DNA of 64,000 bases from Ureibacillus galli (GTDB lineage Bacteria > Bacillota > Bacilli > Bacillales_A > Planococcaceae): positions 29,815 through 93,814 of the forward strand of contig NZ_JACSQA010000012.1 of assembly GCF_014836845.1 (NCBI RefSeq), written 5' to 3'. Each line of letters starts with the position of its first letter. Position 1 is the first letter of the stretch. Under the pieces are notes generated by a model. That model was not told where the DNA came from and ran no database searches. It saw only the letters and a program-made list of their open reading frames with translations. Shown one piece after another: positions 17,683-25,204 of this stretch. A program made the position numbers and the translations under genes.

Positions 17683-18384
17683 TTAAGCCATTAAATAGGT
17701 TAACTGCTCGGAAAAGCTCATATTATTTGGATTCCATTTTCGAATAGGGCAATCCTTTGTTACGTATGGTAAACCTAAACTATTTATGAATTCAATGAAT
17801 GTTTCATCAAACCATGGCGGGCTCCATGCACCAGAACGACAAATATGAATGGCACGTATTTTTATTTCCCTTTGGATATCATTAAATTTTAAATAGTTTA
17901 CATTATATAAACGGTTGATTTCCTTAAAAAGTGATGGTTCTTCTAAAGTGTACGGACTATACACAATGTTCGCCTTGTCAATTACATGTTCATGTAATAG
18001 TTTACCTAACCAATTGGCACAATTGACGTCAAACTTTAAAGAAGGTAGTCCCCCATACCCTAAGTCAGAATGGGCATCGAAAAGATATACTTCGTTACAT
18101 TGATACTTTTTCACAAGATCATAAGATAGTGCATGGGAATCCGAAACGAAAACTTGAATGCCATCATCAAAATGAAATATTTTTTTAATTTTGCGCCAAA
18201 AAGTCTTCGTTTCTTCGGAAAGTTGATATAATCTTTGTAAATTGACTCCTTTATTTTTTGCCTGTATATAACGTTTATACCAGTCGTCTAATATGGTTCG
18301 TTTATTTTCAACGAATGATACAATATTTTGATTTTTTGTGGAAATAAAATAGTCCCAATCAATGGATAATAAGCTACTTGCCAA
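17683..18384 (-). CDS. Arginase-fold / UPF0489-like protein of unknown substrate
   Basis: 233 residues from TTG 18384, which has GAGGTG six bases upstream; a longer frame to TTG 18489 has no proper spacing. The new N-terminus runs straight into SIDWDYF, and residues near 130 read LFDAHSDLGYG. Paired S-x-DWD and DAHSD motifs are the metal-binding type seen in ureohydrolase-fold proteins and UPF0489. Later motifs include a short CRSGAWSPPW segment. It is probably a metal-dependent hydrolase, but neither substrate nor pathway is evident. It follows the DUF2252 gene on the same strand. Confidence 0.6.
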   Translation of the reverse strand: MASSLLSIDWDYFISTKNQNIVSFVENKRTILDDWYKRYIQAKNKGVNLQRLYQLSEETKTFWRKIKKIFHFDDGIQVFVSDSHALSYDLVKKYQCNEVYLFDAHSDLGYGGLPSLKFDVNCANWLGKLLHEHVIDKANIVYSPYTLEEPSLFKEINRLYNVNYLKFNDIQREIKIRAIHICRSGAWSPPWFDETFIEFINSLGLPYVTKDCPIRKWNPNNMSFSEQLTYLMA

Positions 18385-18495
18385 TTCTATCACCTCAAAA
18401 TCAATATTGATTAGTAAGCTCCTATTATGATATGAGCCTACTATATCAATCTTAATTTTAAAAAAACTCGATTTCAAATAATCGAACAACCCTTT

Positions 18496-19833
18496 TTAAC
18501 CATTCCACTTGTCTGATACCCATGAGCAAAAAAGATGATAATCATGATTGACTTGTTCTTTATAAGCAATAGAGACAAAGATGATTTGATTGCAAAACAG
18601 CTCAAAATCTTCACCTATTGCTTTTAAAATTTCTTCTTCACTTTCATAGGAAAACAATTCCTTTTCGGTATCGACATCTGCTCGGGCATGAATTTTGGCC
18701 GTAATTTTTCCCATAATTTTTACGGTTGCATCGAAATCTTCTGCCGTTAAGAGCGAGGTTATTTTCACTTTCTTTTTATAAGGTGAACGTTCCCGAACAT
18801 AAAACTCACGACCGTCTATTGTCAAATACCCAAGATATGGGTCTTCTAAATGGTGCATTGCTTTTTGTGTAGCTACTACCCGTTTTCCTTGATGATTAAA
18901 CTTTTCCCAGAATTGTTTACGATATGGTAAAAAGTAAGCTGGAATTGGTGCACGAACTTCCTTTACTTCAAGAACTAAATCATCCACCCCGTTCGCATCT
19001 TTCTCCCCTTCAATTAAAATGTAATATCGATCTAATCCAATAGAAGCTGTCCCTGTTCCATGTTTTCTAGCAATATCTTTAATCGTATAAAAGGAGAAAT
19101 TTTTTTTATTTTCGTTATCAATGGAATGGAAATAGTTTTCCGTCAACCTTTTAAGCATTGTACTTTCTTCAAAAGAAACCGGTTCAATTTCATCTGACCA
19201 AGAGAATACCCGTTTTCCCTCTTCATTAATGTAGGTAATGTCTTTTAATAAATGATCCCGCTGTCTTTTTCCAAGTTTTTTTAAAACTTTTTTGACAGGA
19301 CCATTTGTATTTTGTTCAGTGAAAGTTAAATGAAACGGATCATCCTTTTCTTTTTTAAATCGTTTTAATTGCTGGTAATAGGCAGCTAAATAATTTTTTA
19401 TTCGCTTTTGTTGCTCAATAGTAGAAAGTCCTTGGGTTTCACAAGATAATGCAATGCTTACGGACATACGTAAAAGATCATATAAATAAGAACCTATGTA
19501 TCCTTCATCAAAGTCATTCACATCATAAACAATTTCACCTTCTTCGTTTTGAAAAGCACCAAAGTTCTCCATATGTAAGTCACCTTGAATCCAAGTCGGT
19601 TTATCGATATTTGTATGAAAGGAAAATGGAATTTTTGTCATATCATAATAAAATAAATAAGCACTCCCCCTAAAAAAGCGGAATGGACTTTCCATCATTT
19701 TTGCATACTTCATTTTTCTTTTTTCATCATTTAGGGCCATACATTGTTCATCGAATTCATTCAAAACGGTATCAATGACCTGTTTTCGTAAAACTTCCCT
19801 CGTGTTTTTCACGCGGCTTAACAATGCTTCCAT
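18496..19833 (-). CDS. DUF2252 family protein (kinase-like fold)
   Basis: 445 residues, full-length DUF2252. The signature stretch WIQGDLHMENFGAF followed by YDVNDFDEGYIGSY (about 83-115) resembles the catalytic and metal-binding loops of aminoglycoside-phosphotransferase-like kinases (H-G-D-x-H-x-x-N and D-x-D). Another conserved segment is the KDIARKHGTGTASIG region. The biochemical role of the family is not established to my knowledge. The start ATG 19833 has an AGAGGGG site. It lies upstream of the arginase-like gene. Confidence 0.85.
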   Translation of the reverse strand: MEALLSRVKNTREVLRKQVIDTVLNEFDEQCMALNDEKRKMKYAKMMESPFRFFRGSAYLFYYDMTKIPFSFHTNIDKPTWIQGDLHMENFGAFQNEEGEIVYDVNDFDEGYIGSYLYDLLRMSVSIALSCETQGLSTIEQQKRIKNYLAAYYQQLKRFKKEKDDPFHLTFTEQNTNGPVKKVLKKLGKRQRDHLLKDITYINEEGKRVFSWSDEIEPVSFEESTMLKRLTENYFHSIDNENKKNFSFYTIKDIARKHGTGTASIGLDRYYILIEGEKDANGVDDLVLEVKEVRAPIPAYFLPYRKQFWEKFNHQGKRVVATQKAMHHLEDPYLGYLTIDGREFYVRERSPYKKKVKITSLLTAEDFDATVKIMGKITAKIHARADVDTEKELFSYESEEEILKAIGEDFELFCNQIIFVSIAYKEQVNHDYHLFCSWVSDKWNG

Positions 19834-19900
19834 TAAAATCCCCTCTTTCTATTCCAATTATAGCCATTATTTGGAACTAATTAAATTGAATTTTAAAAAT

Positions 19901-19923
19901 AAAAAAGAACCCAGAAGGGCTCT
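19901..19923 (-). terminator. Terminator after the 60-residue spore-protein-like gene
   Basis: A 7-bp stem (AGAACCC with GGGCTCT, one mismatch) is followed on the minus strand by a T-rich tract. It lies 12 bp beyond the stop. Confidence 0.7.
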
Positions 19924-19934
19924 GAAATAACATC

Positions 19935-20117
19935 TTACATGTGGGGATGAATGTTCTTTTTGACCTGATCAATGTTCGTATCGCTGTATTGCTTCGTATT
20001 ATGCCCACCTGTCTTTGCTAACCATTCCAATACTTCTTTATAAGACATACCTGATGCTGCATTTTTTCTTTTCACTTCTTCTATATCTGTACCTGCAACA
20101 GTTAAACGCTTTTCCAT
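19935..20117 (-). CDS. Short gamma-type SASP-like spore protein
   Basis: 60 residues from ATG 20117 with GAGGTG upstream. Residues 8-19 read AGTDIEEVKRKN, almost the same as the segments at both ends of the large gamma-type SASP encoded just upstream (AGTDINEVKRQN). Unlike that protein, it has no E-I-A germination-protease site and no Gln/Gly-rich linkers; the middle is a short helix (SYKEVLEWLAKTGG). It is probably a spore-core protein made in the forespore together with its neighbour, 64 bp away. Function beyond that is unknown. Confidence 0.75.
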   Translation of the reverse strand: MEKRLTVAGTDIEEVKRKNAASGMSYKEVLEWLAKTGGHNTKQYSDTNIDQVKKNIHPHM

Positions 20118-20149
20118 CTAATCACCTCACATAACAATTAATGATGAAA

Positions 20150-20174
20150 AAAACGCCCCATAAAGAGGCGTTTT
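20150..20174 (-). terminator. Terminator after the gamma-SASP gene
   Basis: An 8-bp stem, AAAACGCC and its complement, lies 7 bp beyond the gamma-SASP stop. The T residues on the minus strand come from an A-rich flank. Confidence 0.78.
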
Positions 20175-20181
20175 ATACAAA

Positions 20182-20916
20182 CTAGAACTTTTTCTTACCT
20201 TGTTCTGCTTGTTGGTTTTGACGTTTTACTTCATTAATATCAGTTCCTGCAACAGTTTGATTTCCAGCTGATCCTGACCCAGCAAATGGTCCTGCTTCTT
20301 GAGCGATTTCTTCTCTTACTTTTTGTGGATTTGTCCCAATTGATGGATTACTGAAAGAAGATTGGCGCCCTGCTTGACCAGCTTGCCCTGTTTTACCGAA
20401 AGCAAATGGTCCTGCTTCTTGAGCAATTTCTTCTCTCACCTTTTGAGGATTTGTCCCAATTGATGGATTACTGAAAGAAGATTGTTGCCCTGCTTGACCT
20501 GTTTTACCGAAAGCAAATGGTCCTGCTTCTTGAGCAATCTCTTCTCTTACCTTTTGTGGGTTTGTCCCAATTGATGGGTTATTGAAAGAAGATTGTTGCC
20601 CTGCTTGACCAGCTTGACCAGCTTGACCTGTTTTACCGAAAGCAAATGGTCCTGCTTCTTGAGCGATTTCTTCTCTTACTTTTTGTGGGTTTGTTCCAAT
20701 TGATGGGTTACTGAAAGATTGACTTCCCGCTTGACCAGCTTGACCTGTTTTACCAAAAGCAAATGGCCCTGCTTCTTGAGCAATTTCTTCTTTTACCTTT
20801 TGCGGATCCGTACCAAATGTAGATCCAGAAGAACCTTGGGCATTTTGGCGCTTTACTTCATTAATATCAGTACCAGCTGATGTGAATCGCTTACCATTTC
20901 CACTATTGTTTTGCAT
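20182..20916 (-). CDS. Gamma-type small acid-soluble spore protein with five internal repeats
   Basis: 244 residues, far longer than B. subtilis SspE (about 84). It begins and ends with A-G-T-D-I-N-E-V-K-R-Q-N. Between these lie five repeats built on GT(N/D)PQKV(R/K)EEIAQEAGPFA, joined by linkers rich in Gly, Gln, Ala and Ser. Each repeat carries one E-I-A site of the kind cut by the germination protease GPR. Gamma-type SASPs do not bind DNA; they fill the spore core and feed amino acids to the outgrowing cell. ATG 20916 has GGAGGTG upstream. The very regular DNA repeat makes copy number likely to vary between strains. Confidence 0.93.
   Translation of the reverse strand: MQNNSGNGKRFTSAGTDINEVKRQNAQGSSGSTFGTDPQKVKEEIAQEAGPFAFGKTGQAGQAGSQSFSNPSIGTNPQKVREEIAQEAGPFAFGKTGQAGQAGQAGQQSSFNNPSIGTNPQKVREEIAQEAGPFAFGKTGQAGQQSSFSNPSIGTNPQKVREEIAQEAGPFAFGKTGQAGQAGRQSSFSNPSIGTNPQKVREEIAQEAGPFAGSGSAGNQTVAGTDINEVKRQNQQAEQGKKKF
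20281..20820 (-). repeat. Tandem coding repeat inside the gamma-SASP gene
   Basis: The block starting AGCAAATGGTCCTGC recurs at about 20281, 20401, 20512, 20641 and 20758, giving periods of 120, 111, 129 and 117 bp. All are multiples of three. The length differences come from 9-bp units coding for Gln-Ala-Gly-like triplets in the linkers, so the array varies on two scales: whole repeats and linker triplets. Confidence 0.9.
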
Positions 20917-20947
20917 GTCAAAAACACCTCCAAAAATGTTATGTGCT

Positions 20948-20976
20948 TATCATGGCAATTATCTGTTTTATTATGA
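20948..20976 (-). promoter_or_regulatory. Possible sigma-G promoter of the gamma-SASP gene
   Basis: On the minus strand, TCATA, 17 bases, then CATGATA. The second box fits the sigma-G -10 (CATnnTA) fully and the first fits the -35 (GHATR) at four of five positions. It lies about 30 bp upstream of the start. This is a motif match only. Confidence 0.35.
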
Positions 20977-21211
20977 GTGCAATTAATTATTTTTCTTTTG
21001 TATAATTTACTCAACTCGTGATATGCCAGAATCAAAAGGCTTTCAAGTACATACCCAGTATTTTGAAATAACATTTTGAAGATTGCTCTATGGATAAATG
21101 TTCATTGTACTGTTTCATACTACAAATTATTGAATATAAAGATGGAGTCTATACATTTTCCGCCGAACCTTCTCATAAAATAATGCATGTCCATTTTGCG
21201 AGGAGAATTAC

Positions 21212-21793
21212 ATGATACGGAAAGGAATAGCCATTGTAGTTGGAAGTATTTTTTTATCCTTTGGAATTAATGTTTTTTTAACTCCTTATGAAATATTAGA
21301 CGGTGGAATTATCGGACTTTCATTAATTACCCATTATTTATTTCATTTGAAAATTGGTTTAATGATTATTATTTTAAGTATTCCCATTTTTATTTTAGCT
21401 TGGTTTAAATACAAAAATTATTTTTACAATAGCCTTCATGGCTTATTGATATCTTCCCTTATTATCGATCTGTTTAAACCATTGCGTTCCATGATTCATT
21501 TAGATCCCCTCATCAGTTCAATAATAGGTGGGATTCTTGTAGGCTTAGGCATTGGTCTCATGTTACGTTTTAAAACAAGTACAGGTGGGACAGACTTATT
21601 AGCCCAATTTATCGCCGATAAAATGGCAATGAATGTTGGGATTGTTATCTTTTTTATTGATGCGGCAGTTGTTGGATTAGGTGGAATATTTATCTCTACA
21701 AGTACATTACTTTTATCCATTGTTACAATATTTATCGTTGGGATAACAACAAGTATGATGACAAGTCGTCGACACCTTGAAAAACATTCTTAA
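21212..21793 (+). CDS. YitT family membrane protein
   Basis: 193 residues with five or six predicted membrane helices, matching the N-terminal membrane part of YitT-family proteins: GIAIVVGSIFLSFGIN at the start, LTPYEILDGGIIGLS, and a TSTGGTDLLAQ motif near residue 125. The soluble DUF2179 domain found at the C-terminus of many relatives is absent, and the protein ends shortly after the last helix; short members of this kind exist. ATG 21212 has a GAGGAG site. Transport substrate unknown. Confidence 0.85.
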   Translation: MIRKGIAIVVGSIFLSFGINVFLTPYEILDGGIIGLSLITHYLFHLKIGLMIIILSIPIFILAWFKYKNYFYNSLHGLLISSLIIDLFKPLRSMIHLDPLISSIIGGILVGLGIGLMLRFKTSTGGTDLLAQFIADKMAMNVGIVIFFIDAAVVGLGGIFISTSTLLLSIVTIFIVGITTSMMTSRRHLEKHS

Positions 21794-21814
21794 GCATTTA
21801 TGCCAAATAAAAAA

Positions 21815-21836
21815 ATGCCTCTATCTAAAGAGACAT
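21815..21836 (-). terminator. Terminator between YitT and the broken transporter gene
   Basis: An 8-bp stem (ATGCCTCT with AGAGACAT, one mismatch) is followed on the minus strand by a run of T. It can end minus-strand transcription of 21843-22723; the plus-strand side has only a weak T-run. Confidence 0.7.
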
Positions 21837-21842
21837 CCCGCT

Positions 21843-22723
21843 TTACGTTAACTTTTCAACTTGCTTTCTTTTAAGAAAGGACAACTTTGTTTCGGAAATA
21901 ATAATCGCACAAAGAATTAAAATAGCACCAATCATCATTCTCATCGTTAACACTTCATTTAAAAGGAGTACCGAAAAAACCATCCCCCAAAAAGATTCCG
22001 TTGATAAAATAATGGCCGTTTTCGTTTCATTTGTAAACTTTTGCGCAATCGTTTGGAACAGGTAAGCAATTGTTGTAGAAAATACTGCTAAATAGACAAT
22101 AGAAGATACTGCTTCTACTTCCATTGAAAAATGAACTTCCCCTTTAAATAAAACAACGATCCATGCTAGAAAGCTTGCAACAAACATTTGGATAATCGTT
22201 AATGTAATCGGATCTTCATCCTTTACATATTTGGAAGTGTAAAAAATTTGATAGGCAAATGCCACAGCACAACCTAATGTTAAAAGATCACCGATATTAA
22301 GATCCGCTGATAATTGTAATGATAGGAAACCAATTCCAATAATCGCTAAAATGGCACCTGTTAATTCGAACTTATCGATTTTTCTTTTGTAAGAGAGAAA
22401 TGCGATAAATGGAACAATCACAACATTTACTGCAGTTAAAAAAGCTTTTTAGAAGGTGTTGTAAATTGCAGACCCACCGTTTGTAAAGCGAATGCCACAT
22501 ATAAAAAGAATCCTAATATAAATCCTTTTTTAATAACTCCCATATCGATCCCTTTCAACTTCTTATAAAAAATAATACTTAATATAACAAAACCAACTAA
22601 AAAACGACCAGCTAATACTTGATAAGGGGTATAGTGATCGAGGGATATGGCACTAACGACAAAACCACTTCCCCATATGATTGCTGTTATACAAAGCATT
22701 AATTCTCCAATGTATTTTCGCAT
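21843..22723 (-). pseudogene. EamA (DMT) family transporter broken by a 1-bp frameshift
   Basis: The first part (22723 to 22436) encodes three membrane helices ending GLQFTTPSKKLF and a stop. The second part (from about 22440 to 21843, another frame) continues with LTAVNVVIVPFIAFLSYK and the remaining helices. EamA proteins normally read TTPSKNAFLTAVN here, so one T missing from AAAAATGC, giving AAAAAGC, explains the break completely. The full protein would be about 290 residues with 10 helices. ATG 22723 is preceded by GGAGG. It is either a recent inactivation or a sequencing slip beside homopolymers; the rest of both halves is intact. Confidence 0.85.
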
Positions 22724-22893
22724 GTCGGCCTCCATTCATCTATGTATAAATAAATACCATTATAAACAAACGAAAAATAAATTTGAATATTTTTTTATAT
22801 TAAACAACTCTTCCTATTATTAAATATTTGCGATACATATTTTTTGCTGAGCAATGGTGCATAGAATAGAAAGATGATTATTTTTGAACGGAG

Positions 22894-23397
22894 ATGATTA
22901 CACTGCTTCATACGGTTAAGAGCGGGGAAACGTTAAATCAAATTTCTTTAGATTATCGAACACCCTTGTCTGCCATTATTCAAGCCAACCCGAATATTAA
23001 TCCAAACGTTATTAACGTAGGACAATTGATTGAAATACCCGGCTTTCCTGATCCGAATACACTCCCTTATCGAATTGAAGTGTCCATTAATGGTCGTTGG
23101 CTAAAACTATTTCGAGAAGGTGTTCTTCAAAAACAATATCCAATAGCGGTTGGTAGAATGTTATACGAGACGCCGATTGGGAATTTTATTATTATTAATA
23201 AAGCTCCGAATCCCGGAGGCCCATATGGAACGATGTGGATGAGTTTATCGAAACAAAGCTACGGCATTCACGGTACAAACGATCCGAGTTCAATTGGTAA
23301 GGCTGTTTCACGAGGATGTGTTCGGATGTACAACGAAGATGTTGAAGAATTGGCTAGAACCATTCCAATTGGAACTCCCGTGACAATCCATCCGTAA
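22894..23397 (+). CDS. LysM-L,D-transpeptidase (YkuD family)
   Basis: 167 residues: an N-terminal LysM domain (about 5-50, [13 protein letters not shown]) that binds peptidoglycan, then a YkuD catalytic domain (about 58-165) with the active-site pattern HGTN...S-R-G-C-V-R-M (Cys near 142). It closely follows B. subtilis YkuD in length and order, and makes 3-3 cross-links or trims wall peptides; in B. subtilis it is a spore-wall protein. There is no signal peptide, as in YkuD. The ATG at 22894 abuts its GGAG, so the true start may be a few codons downstream. Confidence 0.92.
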   Translation: MITLLHTVKSGETLNQISLDYRTPLSAIIQANPNINPNVINVGQLIEIPGFPDPNTLPYRIEVSINGRWLKLFREGVLQKQYPIAVGRMLYETPIGNFIIINKAPNPGGPYGTMWMSLSKQSYGIHGTNDPSSIGKAVSRGCVRMYNEDVEELARTIPIGTPVTIHP

Positions 23398-23413
23398 CGA
23401 TTTTATACTGCAT

Positions 23414-23436
23414 AAAAAAACTTGCATTACTGCAAG
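23414..23436 (-). terminator. Terminator between convergent genes
   Basis: A 6-bp stem, CTTGCA and TGCAAG with loop TTAC, is followed on the minus strand by seven T residues. It ends the 23450-24148 gene. Confidence 0.72.
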
Positions 23437-23449
23437 CACACAAAATTGA

Positions 23450-24148
23450 CTAGGTCCATCCCTTTATGACCATGTCATTTCTATCCTTTTCTACATCATT
23501 CCGCTTTATAATCAAACTAATTTTTTGATACCATTTTTGACATTCTTTAAAAATATCTTTATATTCGTCCAAATCCTTTGGAATTGCCTGTTTATTGTCT
23601 AAAAAAACGTACTCTACTATCGGATTAGATAAATCATCGACTACCATTTTAAGCATTAATTTTTTTACTTCTTTATCCTGTTTTTCTACTGAATCTTCCA
23701 TCTCATTTACATGGACATCGATTTTTGCACCACCATCAATTAACGACCACCCGTGTACACCGCCCTTTGATGTTAGTGCAACATTTTTATTATCCTCTAC
23801 GATCGCGATTTCAAATATTTCTTGAAAATGGTACTCCTTTTTTTCAAATTCAAAATCGATGTCTTCCCTTTCCAATATTCGTACTGTATTTGAATATTCG
23901 TCAATCATTAGAGCATTTAAATAGTCAGCAGATACAATATAACGAGTATGAGGGTACTGTTCTACCTGGTCAATTGTTTCATCTAGTAATGCTTCATTGC
24001 GTTTCCGAACATCTTTATTTAATTCATATAGCCACCAAAAACCTAGCCCAACAGCAATGATAAAAAAGAGTGTTTTACCAGTTTTGAATGCTAAAAATAA
24101 ATAGATAACTTCTAATAATAATAAAAATAACTGGAACAACTTTCTCAC
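23450..24148 (-). CDS. Membrane-anchored protein of unknown function
   Basis: 232 residues. Two close hydrophobic segments at the N-terminus (about 4-40) are followed by a cytoplasmic, strongly charged domain with alternating strands (about 70-130) and a Lys/Glu/Asp-rich C-terminal part. I do not recognise a family. GTG 24148 opens the frame, but TTG 24139 has the better-spaced GGGGTGAG. It is a single gene between the L,D-transpeptidase and the DUF421 gene, with its own terminator. Confidence 0.65.
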   Translation of the reverse strand: MRKLFQLFLLLLEVIYLFLAFKTGKTLFFIIAVGLGFWWLYELNKDVRKRNEALLDETIDQVEQYPHTRYIVSADYLNALMIDEYSNTVRILEREDIDFEFEKKEYHFQEIFEIAIVEDNKNVALTSKGGVHGWSLIDGGAKIDVHVNEMEDSVEKQDKEVKKLMLKMVVDDLSNPIVEYVFLDNKQAIPKDLDEYKDIFKECQKWYQKISLIIKRNDVEKDRNDMVIKGWT

Positions 24149-24235
24149 CCCATTCTTCTAGTTTTTAAGTTTTCTAGTAGTTATAAAAATAGTATTCCGG
24201 AACATTTCATTTCATTCTCTTTTTAGTAGAAAAAC

Positions 24236-24270
24236 ATAAAAAAATAGAATCCAATGGAAAGGATTCTATT
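24236..24270 (-). terminator. Terminator after the DUF421 gene
   Basis: A perfect 10-bp stem, AATAGAATCC and its complement, is followed on the minus strand by a long T-run. It lies 13 bp beyond the stop. Confidence 0.85.
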
Positions 24271-24283
24271 TCGATCATGCACT

Positions 24284-24985
24284 TCAATATAAATAAACTT
24301 GCAAGTTATTTTGTTGATCAATTGTGGCTAATAATACATCTTGAATATCTACTTTATAGGTTGAAAATATAGCATTTTTTAACCACTCTTCATTTTGTGG
24401 TAAATGATTTAGTTGATGAAAATCGATTTTTCCCTCTTTAATAATAACGACTGGTAAAGAGAATGTCTGCTGGGGCATATTCATATCCTTCTGAGTTAAA
24501 GACTGATTTTCAGGATAAAGGAAACTTGATATCGTTCCATCTGCTTCCCAAAAGGCATAAGCAACTTTTTGAATTTCTTCTATTTTTTCTTTCCGTAACT
24601 CTGCGAGTAAATAGTCAATAGATATTCTAGCTTTTGTTAAGTTTCTCGAAATGATTTTTCCATTTTCAATTAGCGGTAACGGTGTAGGTTCAATAAAATG
24701 TCTAAAAGAAATCCATTTAAGACTTAAATAAACACATACAATATATAAAATAATTAAAACAGACATTGTAATCATCGAGCCACCCATGCCCAATCCCTCA
24801 TCTGATAATGGATGGGCGATAATATTTCCAACCGTAATTGCCATTGCAAAATCAAGTAATCCAAGTTGAGAAATGGAACGATGCCCCATAATTTTCGCAG
24901 CAATAAACAAAAAAACAAAGGCAATAATTGCTCTTAATATCCATTGAACTGCCTTTAATGATTCTTGTCCATAAAAAAATTCCAA
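24284..24985 (-). CDS. DUF421 / YetF family membrane protein
   Basis: 233 residues: three membrane helices (about 15-95) with the family motif K-I-M-G-x-R-S-I-S-Q-L, then a cytoplasmic two-part domain containing PLPLIENGKI and ARISIDYLLAELR, as in YetF, YdfS and relatives. In Bacillus some of these proteins are spore-associated or affect germination; the biochemical role is unclear. The start is TTG 24985 with AAAGGAAG seven bases upstream. It is a single gene. Confidence 0.9.
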   Translation of the reverse strand: MEFFYGQESLKAVQWILRAIIAFVFLFIAAKIMGHRSISQLGLLDFAMAITVGNIIAHPLSDEGLGMGGSMITMSVLIILYIVCVYLSLKWISFRHFIEPTPLPLIENGKIISRNLTKARISIDYLLAELRKEKIEEIQKVAYAFWEADGTISSFLYPENQSLTQKDMNMPQQTFSLPVVIIKEGKIDFHQLNHLPQNEEWLKNAIFSTYKVDIQDVLLATIDQQNNLQVYLY

Positions 24986-25204
24986 TATGACACTTCCTTT
25001 AAAAGCTTACTCTCTATTTTATTCTCACCGTTTATCCCAGTAATATACAAACCATACTCGAAACGAGGAAACATGATTAAGACCTTTTAAATGATTCGTT
25101 AACTTTTTCATCGTCATACCTTCCTTTAATTTGTTCTCCGTATAGGACCACAATGTTATAGCTATACTTAAATATAGTAAAAGTCGTTGAAAAGAGGGGT
25201 CAGT

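Noticed and set aside
20281..20820. Regular repeats that might suggest a CRISPR array
   Set aside because: Repeats are in frame, coding, with periods of 111-129 bp and no unique spacers; they belong to the gamma-SASP.
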